DNA of 18,064 nucleotides from Thermoplasmata archaeon. Lineage in GTDB: Archaea > Thermoplasmatota > Thermoplasmata > Lutacidiplasmatales > UBA184. The stretch is taken from contig JASHQY010000111.1 in assembly GCA_030038885.1 (NCBI GenBank), positions 1 through 18,064 on the forward strand. Direction: 5' to 3'. The position numbers were made by a program, and so were the translations under genes. A model generated the notes under the pieces. The model searched no databases, was not told the origin of the DNA, and saw only the letters and a program-made list of their open reading frames with translations. Positions 13,171-18,064 of this stretch are shown one piece after another; position 1 is the first letter of the stretch; every line of letters starts with the position of its first letter.

Positions 13171-14796
13171 ATGCCCCCGAACCCCACCGACCCGCTCGCA
13201 CCGCTCGAACGGGGGATCGTCGACCACTTCTTCACGGCCCGGCCGACCGTGGCCGCGGGGTTGGGCCTCCACGAGTACGACGGCCGTCTCCCGGATCTCT
13301 CGTCCGCGGCCACCGCGCGGTGGGCCGCGGAAGCCCAGCGGTGGATTGAGCGACTCGAGGCGACGGCCGAGTCCGGCCTCTCCCCGGCGCGCCGCTTGGA
13401 CCGGGGCCTCCTGCGGCTCCTCCTCGAGGGGGCCCTCTTCGACCTCGAGGAGGTCCGCGATCTCGACCGGAACCCGATGAGCGTGCTGTTCCAGCCGGAC
13501 CTCACGAACTACCTCGCCCGGGACTACGCGCCGGCCGCCACGCGGATCGCGGCGATCGCGCGCCTCCTCGCGGGGGTGCCGCAGCTCCTAGAATCCGCGA
13601 AGCGCCGGCTCGAGCCGCGACTGCCGCGCCCGTTCGTCACGCTCGCGATCCAGATCGCCTCCGGGCTGCCGTCGCACTTCGCCGAGGGCGACGCGCTCGC
13701 GACCTCCGTGCCGGGCGAGCTCCGGGGGCAGCTGCGGACGGCGCGCGAGAGCGCGGACGCGGCGGTCCTCGCCTTCGCCGACTGGCTCCGCGCGGAGCGG
13801 CTGCCGCGCGCGGACGGAGCGTTCCCGCTCGGCCGCGAGCGCTTCCAGCGCCTGCTCTGGGTCCGCGAAGGGCTCTCGACGCCGGTCGAGGAGATCCTGC
13901 GGCGGGGCGAGGCCGACCTCGCGCGCAACCACGCACGGCTCGACGAGATCGCGCGCCGGGAGGGCCTCGCGGTCGAGCAGCGGATCGCGCGGCTCAACGA
14001 CCGGCATCCGGCCCCGGCGGAGCTCCTCCCGCTCGTGCGGCGCCTCACGGACGAGATCCGGGAGTTCGTCCGCGCGCAGGACCTGGTGACGGTCCCCGGA
14101 GCCGAGGCGTGCCACGTCCGGGAGACCCCCCCGTGGGCCCGGGACCTCTGGACCGCCGCGATGAGCCCCCCGGGTCCGTTCGAGCGGCCGGTCGACGGCG
14201 TCTATTGGGTGACGGCGATCGATCCCGCGTGGACCCCCGCCCAGCAGGAGAGCTGGCTGCGGACGCTGAACTACTCGATGCTGCGGAACACGACCGTCCA
14301 TGAGGTCTGGCCGGGACACTACCTGCAAGCGCTCCACCAGCGCGCGGCCGAACTGAGCCTCGCACGGAAGGTCTGGTTCTCCTTCTCGTTCTGCGAGGGG
14401 TGGGCGCACTACTGCGAGCAGGTCGCGCTCGAGGCCGGATTCGAGCGCCGATCCCCGGACGCGGAGGTGGCCCAGCTCACCGACGCCCTGATGCGCGACT
14501 GCCGGCTGATCGCGTCGATCGGCATGCACACGCAGGGGATGACGGTCGACCAGGCGACCGAATTGTTCCGGACCCGCGCGCACCTGGAACCGCTCCACGC
14601 GGAGCGGGAGGCGATCCGCGGGACGTACAACCCGGAGTACTTCTGCTACACGCTCGGGAAGCTCGCGATCCTCGACGCGCGCGAGAAGTACCTCGCGACG
14701 CGCTTCGGCTCGTCGCTGCGGTCCTTCCACGACGCGCTCCTCGGGTACGGGACCCCTCCGATCGGGTTCCTCGAGACCCTGCTGGGCACGGCGTAG
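13171..14796 (+). CDS. DUF885-family zinc metallopeptidase
   Basis: The protein has 541 residues, within the usual DUF885 range. The metal site HEVWPGH is at 377-383 (family form HExxPGH), and EGWAHYCEQV at 409-418 supplies the likely third ligand. The N-terminal half is helical with the family phrases LEEVRDLDRNPMSVLF and TRIAAIARLLAGVPQLL; the C-terminal part has LMRDCRLIASIGMHTQGMT and the TYNPEYFCYTLGKLAIL segment typical of these proteins. The family is distantly related to gluzincin peptidases and many members are annotated as dipeptidyl or carboxy-type peptidases with unknown substrates. No signal peptide is present, so it is probably cytoplasmic. Together with the M14 and S33 enzymes in the window it suggests peptide breakdown. 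Confidence 0.9.
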   Translation: MPPNPTDPLAPLERGIVDHFFTARPTVAAGLGLHEYDGRLPDLSSAATARWAAEAQRWIERLEATAESGLSPARRLDRGLLRLLLEGALFDLEEVRDLDRNPMSVLFQPDLTNYLARDYAPAATRIAAIARLLAGVPQLLESAKRRLEPRLPRPFVTLAIQIASGLPSHFAEGDALATSVPGELRGQLRTARESADAAVLAFADWLRAERLPRADGAFPLGRERFQRLLWVREGLSTPVEEILRRGEADLARNHARLDEIARREGLAVEQRIARLNDRHPAPAELLPLVRRLTDEIREFVRAQDLVTVPGAEACHVRETPPWARDLWTAAMSPPGPFERPVDGVYWVTAIDPAWTPAQQESWLRTLNYSMLRNTTVHEVWPGHYLQALHQRAAELSLARKVWFSFSFCEGWAHYCEQVALEAGFERRSPDAEVAQLTDALMRDCRLIASIGMHTQGMTVDQATELFRTRAHLEPLHAEREAIRGTYNPEYFCYTLGKLAILDAREKYLATRFGSSLRSFHDALLGYGTPPIGFLETLLGTA

Positions 14797-14839
14797 CCGG
14801 GCGGCGGCGTCCCCGCGCCCCGCCGCCCGGGGACAGGTC

Positions 14840-14845
14840 TTTATC
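14840..14845 (+). promoter_or_regulatory. TATA box (TTTATC) of the cNMP-binding gene
   Basis: TTTATC, in the context TCTTTATC, is the clearest TATA element in the window. It starts 28 bases upstream of GTG 14868, the classic spacing for a leaderless archaeal transcript. Confidence 0.6.
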
Positions 14846-14867
14846 CCGAGGATCGCTGCCGAGCCGC

Positions 14868-15308
14868 GTGAGCGGCGCGTCCCGGAACGAGGTCGAGGCG
14901 ATCGTCGGCGGACTGCGGAGATCGGCGCTGCTCGGCGGTCTCAAGGAGCGCGAGCTGAAGCGCCTCGCGGCGCTCGCGAAGGTGCGCGAGGTCGCGCCGG
15001 GCGTCACGATCGTCAAGCGTGGCGAGAAGGGGATCGGCTTCTACGTGATCCTCGGCGGATCGGTCCAGGTCCGCAAGGGCACGCAGACCGTCGCCCGCCT
15101 CGGCCCGGGCGACTTCTTCGGGGAGCTCGCGCTGTTCGACGACCGCCCGCGGTCCGCGGACGTCATCGCGCTCGAGCCGACCACGGTCGTCGTGCTGTCG
15201 CGGTGGGAGTTCTGGGGGTTCGCGGGGGAGCGCTCCGAGATGCTGCGGACGATCCTCCAGGAGATGGCCCGTCGGCTCGAGGAGACCGGGCGCGTCGGTG
15301 CGTCCTAG
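14868..15308 (+). CDS. stand-alone cyclic-nucleotide-binding domain protein
   Basis: The protein has 146 residues and consists of one cNMP-binding domain: N-terminal helices (SALLGGLKERELKRLAALAKVREV), the beta roll starting PGVTIVKRGEKGIGFYVILGG, and the phosphate-binding cassette FGELALFDDRPRSA (84-97) with Glu86 and Arg95 in the expected positions. A C-terminal helix follows (SEMLRTILQEMARRLEETG). No HTH, kinase, channel or other output domain is attached. It may sense cAMP/cGMP or an unknown nucleotide and act through a partner. GTG 14868 is set by the TTTATC box 28 bases upstream. Its TAG stop overlaps the stop of the convergent regulator gene by four bases (CTAG). Confidence 0.9.
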   Translation: MSGASRNEVEAIVGGLRRSALLGGLKERELKRLAALAKVREVAPGVTIVKRGEKGIGFYVILGGSVQVRKGTQTVARLGPGDFFGELALFDDRPRSADVIALEPTTVVVLSRWEFWGFAGERSEMLRTILQEMARRLEETGRVGAS

Positions 15309-16297
15309 GCGCGCCGCGCGGACGGCCGGGGGCGGGCGTCGGTCCGGGGCGCGCCGGCGGCGAGCTCGCGGTCGACCCACGCGGAGAACGGATGCATCCG
15401 GACCCAGACGTTCGTCTCGGCGCCGACGACCCCGTCGAGCGACGCGGCGAACTGCTCGAGCTCCTCGAGGTGGGCCGCGGACGGCGGGATCACCAGGAAC
15501 GAGTGGGCCACGACCCCCTCGGACGGGGGGCTCGGCTCGGTCTCGCCGAAGTCGAGCGTCAGCGGATACCGCGCGGTGAGCCGGCGCGCGAGCGGCGCGG
15601 CGGCGGTCCCCGGTCGCAGCGCGAGGAGGACCGAGACGCACGGGTAGCTGATCGCGCGGAAGTCGAACACCGGCACGAACCAGACCGCGGACCCCTCGAT
15701 CAGCTCGGCGTAGCGCCGCGTCATCGTCCGGGTCGAGACCCCGACGCGCTGGGCCGTCGCGCGCAGCGTCGCGGTCGGTCGCTCGCGCAGCGCCGCGACG
15801 ATCCTCCGGTCGAGCGGGCGCAGGGCGTGCCGCGGGCGCACCGGCGTCCAGGGGGTCGGGTCGTCGACCTCCCGCACGCCGGCCAGGCCCCGCACGAGGT
15901 CCCGCACGCGGACGAGGCCCTCGGGATCCGGCGCGACGCACCCGAACGACACCCACTCGCCGAGGAACTCGATCGCCGTGACCGCGCCCTCGACGAGGCC
16001 GAGGCGGGCGAGCACGGCGCCCTTCGACCGGGGGGCGTCGGCGCGCACGTTGAGCCACGCCCCCTGCCCGCCGACCAGCGCGGGGTTGAGCCACACGTCG
16101 TACTGGACGAGGAAGCCGCTCGCGCTCCACGCCCGCAATCGGCCGGCGACGCGCGCCCGGCCGACCCGGAGGCGCTGGGCGATCCGGTTCGCGCTGAGGC
16201 GCGGGTCGATCCCCGTGAGCGCGACCGGGCTGCTCCGATACATCTCCCGAAAGATGTCGAGGTCGAGCGCCTCGAGTCGCAACGGCCGGCCGGACAC
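15305..16297 (-). CDS. tandem Lrp/AsnC-like transcriptional regulator (two HTH units)
   Basis: The protein has 330 residues, about twice the length of a normal Lrp/AsnC regulator. The first unit has an AsnC-type HTH (LDLDIFREMYRSS...LSANRIAQRLRVGRARVAGRLRAW, about 12-57) followed by a sensor-like region (WLNVRADAP...EGAVTAIEFLGEWVSFGCVA). The second repeats the design: RPLDRRIVAALRERPTATLRATAQRVGVSTRTMTRRYAELI (160-200), then strands resembling a RAM domain (YPCVSVLLALRPG...). This duplicated form is known from archaea. It is divergent from an MFS transporter gene and probably controls it; palindromes at 16373-16407 are candidate sites. The start is GTG 16297; no good TATA box is visible, only AT-poorer candidates. 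Its last codon overlaps the stop of the convergent gene. Confidence 0.85.
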   Translation of the reverse strand: MSGRPLRLEALDLDIFREMYRSSPVALTGIDPRLSANRIAQRLRVGRARVAGRLRAWSASGFLVQYDVWLNPALVGGQGAWLNVRADAPRSKGAVLARLGLVEGAVTAIEFLGEWVSFGCVAPDPEGLVRVRDLVRGLAGVREVDDPTPWTPVRPRHALRPLDRRIVAALRERPTATLRATAQRVGVSTRTMTRRYAELIEGSAVWFVPVFDFRAISYPCVSVLLALRPGTAAAPLARRLTARYPLTLDFGETEPSPPSEGVVAHSFLVIPPSAAHLEELEQFAASLDGVVGAETNVWVRMHPFSAWVDRELAAGAPRTDARPRPSARRA

Positions 16298-16372
16298 GCG
16301 CCGTCCCGAGGGAAGGCGACCCGCTTGAGGGTTCCGACTCGGACGGTCCGCTCGGCCGAACAGGACAATCGC

Positions 16373-16407
16373 CCCGCCGACTGGCGGGTTTGGGCGACAT
16401 CCCGAAC
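16373..16407. promoter_or_regulatory. adjacent inverted repeats between divergent regulator and MFS gene
   Basis: CCCGCC-GACT-GGCGGG (16373-16388) is a perfect 6-bp stem. It is followed directly by GTTTGGG-CGACAT-CCCGAAC (16388-16407), a 7-bp inverted repeat with one mismatch. The region lies upstream of the TTTGAG promoter element (16414-16419) of the MFS gene. Position and symmetry suggest binding sites for the tandem Lrp-like regulator, though GC-rich stems may occur by chance. Confidence 0.4.
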
Positions 16408-16443
16408 GCGGGGTTTGAGTCCTCGCAGGGGGTCCCGGCCCCG

Positions 16444-18064
16444 ATGACCGACTCGGTCGCCGCCGCTCCCGCGGCCGCCCCGGATCCCGCGCCCGCGCTC
16501 GCCGCGCGCCGGGGGACGCTGATCCTGATCCTCCTTGCGTCGGCCGCGCTGATGGTCAACTACGTGGAGACGATGCTCGTCCCCGCGCTCCCGATCCTGG
16601 TCGGCTTCTTCCGGGGCGTCCCGTACACGACGATCGCCTGGGTCGTGTCCGCCTACCTCCTGGTCGGGGTCTCCACGACCCCGCTCTTCGCGAAGCTCGG
16701 CGACATCTACGGGAAGAAGCGGATCCTGGGCGTCGTGCTCGCGATCTACTCCGTCGCGGTCGCGCTCACGGGCTTCACGCCCCAGTTGGGAAGCGCGCTC
16801 GGACTCTCGCGGTTCGACTCGGTCTACCTCCTGATCGCCGTGCGCGGCGTCCAGGGCGTCGGCCTCGCGATGTTCCCGCTCGCGTTCGCGATGGTCGGCG
16901 AGGAGCTCCCGCCCGCGCGGGTCGCCCAGGCCCAGGGGCTGATCGCCGCGATGTTCGCGATCGGCGCCGCGCTCGGCCTGTTCGGGGGCGCGTGGGTCAT
17001 CCAGACCTACGGCTGGCAGGATGCCTACCACCTCGTGATCCCGTTCGCGGCGGTGATCCTCGCGATGACGCTCCTCGTCCTGCCGGAATCGCAGCACCGG
17101 CTGCGGGTCCGCCTCGACGTCCCGGGGGCAGCGTTCCTCGGAGCGGCGCTCGCGAGCCTGCTCGTCGGGCTCTCGCAGGGCCCGACCTGGGGGTGGGGGG
17201 CGGTCGCGGCGGTCCGGTGGGGGCCGGTGCCGTTCGGGGTCCCGGAGCTGTTCGGCCTCGCGGCCTTCCTCGCGGGGCTCTTCTACCTGCGCGAGCGCAC
17301 CGCGGCCGATCCGATGGTGCACCTGGAGCGGTTCCGGGAGCGGAACCTCGCGATCAGCTACTTCGCCGCCCTCCTGGTCGGGATCAGCATCTTCCTCGGG
17401 TTCGTCGGCCTCACGATCCGGGTCGAAACGCCGATCGTCGGGCTCGGGAAGACGGTCTTCGAGTTCGGCGTCCTGAGCCTCCCGACGACGATGTCGATGC
17501 TCGTCGCGGCCCCGTTCGTCGGGCGCGCGATCGCGCGCTTCGGTCCGAAGCCGGTGATGATCGGCGGCGCCGGGCTCGCGACCGTCGGCTTCCTCCTGAT
17601 CCTCGTCCTCGGGACCAGCTACGCCGCGCTGTTCGTCACCCCGATCCCGGTCTTCGTCGGGCTCGTCGCGATGATCATCTCCGTGACGAACATGGTCGTC
17701 CTCTCCTCCCGGCGGGGCGAGACCGGCATCCAGACCGGGATGGCCGAGATGTTCCAGGACCTCGGCGCGAGCATCGGACCGGTCCTCGTCGCGTCGATCC
17801 TCGCGAGCTTCACCGGCGTCTTCGTCGCCGGGGTCGGCCCGAACGGGCCGGTGACCGTCGTGCTGCCGACGGTCACGGCCTTCCACTGGATCTTCGCGGT
17901 CGGCGCGGTCCTCGCGCTCAGCGGCGGCGTCCTCGCCGGGTTCCTGCGGAACTACACGTTCACCGCGGACGGGGAGCGCCGGGACGCCCCGGCCCCGATG
18001 CGGCCTCCCCCGGCCCCGTCCCCGGCCGCGGTCCCCGCGGCCGGTCCGGACCCGGGCCCCTCCG
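16444..18064 (+). CDS. MFS transporter, DHA2-like (C-terminus cut by window edge)
   Basis: From ATG 16444 the frame is open to the right edge, 540 codons. After an Ala/Pro-rich N-terminus, a series of about 14 hydrophobic helices begins at residue 25. TM1 holds ASAALMVNYVETMLVPALPIL, and motif A is AKLGDIYGKKR (83-93), a near-perfect match to the family consensus. RGVQGVGLAMFPLAFAM and GAALGLFGGAWVIQTYGWQDAYHLVIPF follow, as in EmrB/QacA-type transporters. The visible end (after about 505) is a Pro/Ala-rich tail (PAPMRPPPAPSPAAVPAA), so all helices are probably present and only the end of the tail is missing. It lacks the acidic TM1 residue context of the first MFS protein (GAMDSL) but has Glu42, so the substrate may differ. 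A TTTGAG element lies 25-30 bases upstream. The divergent Lrp-like gene is the likely regulator. Confidence 0.9.
   Translation, partial: MTDSVAAAPAAAPDPAPALAARRGTLILILLASAALMVNYVETMLVPALPILVGFFRGVPYTTIAWVVSAYLLVGVSTTPLFAKLGDIYGKKRILGVVLAIYSVAVALTGFTPQLGSALGLSRFDSVYLLIAVRGVQGVGLAMFPLAFAMVGEELPPARVAQAQGLIAAMFAIGAALGLFGGAWVIQTYGWQDAYHLVIPFAAVILAMTLLVLPESQHRLRVRLDVPGAAFLGAALASLLVGLSQGPTWGWGAVAAVRWGPVPFGVPELFGLAAFLAGLFYLRERTAADPMVHLERFRERNLAISYFAALLVGISIFLGFVGLTIRVETPIVGLGKTVFEFGVLSLPTTMSMLVAAPFVGRAIARFGPKPVMIGGAGLATVGFLLILVLGTSYAALFVTPIPVFVGLVAMIISVTNMVVLSSRRGETGIQTGMAEMFQDLGASIGPVLVASILASFTGVFVAGVGPNGPVTVVLPTVTAFHWIFAVGAVLALSGGVLAGFLRNYTFTADGERRDAPAPMRPPPAPSPAAVPAAGPDPGPS

Noticed and set aside
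16409..16425. tRNA T-arm-like hairpin CGGGG-TTTGAGT-CCTCG
   Set aside because: The loop has T where C56 should be, and no matching acceptor, D or anticodon arms are found upstream. The TTTGAG is better explained as a promoter element.
15721..17886. 721-codon minus-strand open frame
   Set aside because: It runs antisense through the MFS gene and in another frame through the Lrp-like gene. Its composition (Asp/Arg/Glu/His-rich) is typical of a mirror frame of hydrophobic coding DNA.

Overview
The window is about 70% G+C and reads as part of an archaeal chromosome, most plausibly a high-GC member of the Thermoplasmata/Thermoplasmatota. The main reasons are a class III (type IV pilin) signal peptide of the archaeal Pilin_N kind, a roadblock/LC7 protein, PadR and tandem Lrp-type regulators, a DUF998 membrane protein, and short AT-rich TATA-like boxes placed about 25-33 bases upstream of many start codons, many of them GTG. 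That spacing suggests mostly leaderless transcripts. The lineage assignment is an inference; no rRNA or other marker gene is present. No tRNA, rRNA, CRISPR array or insertion sequence was found.

Layout. 1-1784 (minus): M14 zinc carboxypeptidase, cut by the left edge near its C-terminus. 1922-2362 (minus): small secreted Cys-containing protein. 2595-2987 (plus): zinc-ribbon protein with two membrane helices. 3045-3380 (minus): unknown 111-aa protein. 3487-3846 (minus): roadblock/LC7 protein, possibly preceded by a coupled 48-codon ORF. 4273-5286 (plus): tyrosine recombinase with a full catalytic set, tail-to-tail with a frameshifted ferredoxin remnant (about 5275-5511, minus). 5647-6231 (minus) and 6372-7955 (plus): divergent TetR regulator and DHA2-type drug exporter with a palindromic operator between them.

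8032-8730: Gly/Ala-rich membrane protein. 8799-9458: DinB-like protein. 9481-10395: proline-iminopeptidase-like S33 hydrolase. 10486-11100 (minus): archaeal pilin-like protein. 11217-11747 (minus): SRPBCC-fold protein. 11851-13067 (plus): PadR regulator and DUF998 membrane protein with overlapping stop/start codons and a perfect 12-bp palindrome at the promoter. 13171-14796: DUF885 metallopeptidase. 14868-15305/8: stand-alone cyclic-nucleotide-binding domain. 15305-16297 (minus) and 16444-end (plus): divergent tandem Lrp/AsnC-like regulator and a second 14-TM-type MFS transporter, cut by the right edge.

Functionally this is accessory, single-gene-transcript territory: three unrelated peptidases (M14, S33, DUF885) point to peptide use, and three regulator/membrane-protein pairs (TetR-MFS, PadR-DUF998, Lrp-MFS) point to efflux or stress responses. 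The most notable items are the two well-defined operator palindromes, the ferredoxin remnant beside the recombinase, and the regular TATA-to-start spacing. I did not see a clearly new multi-gene system.
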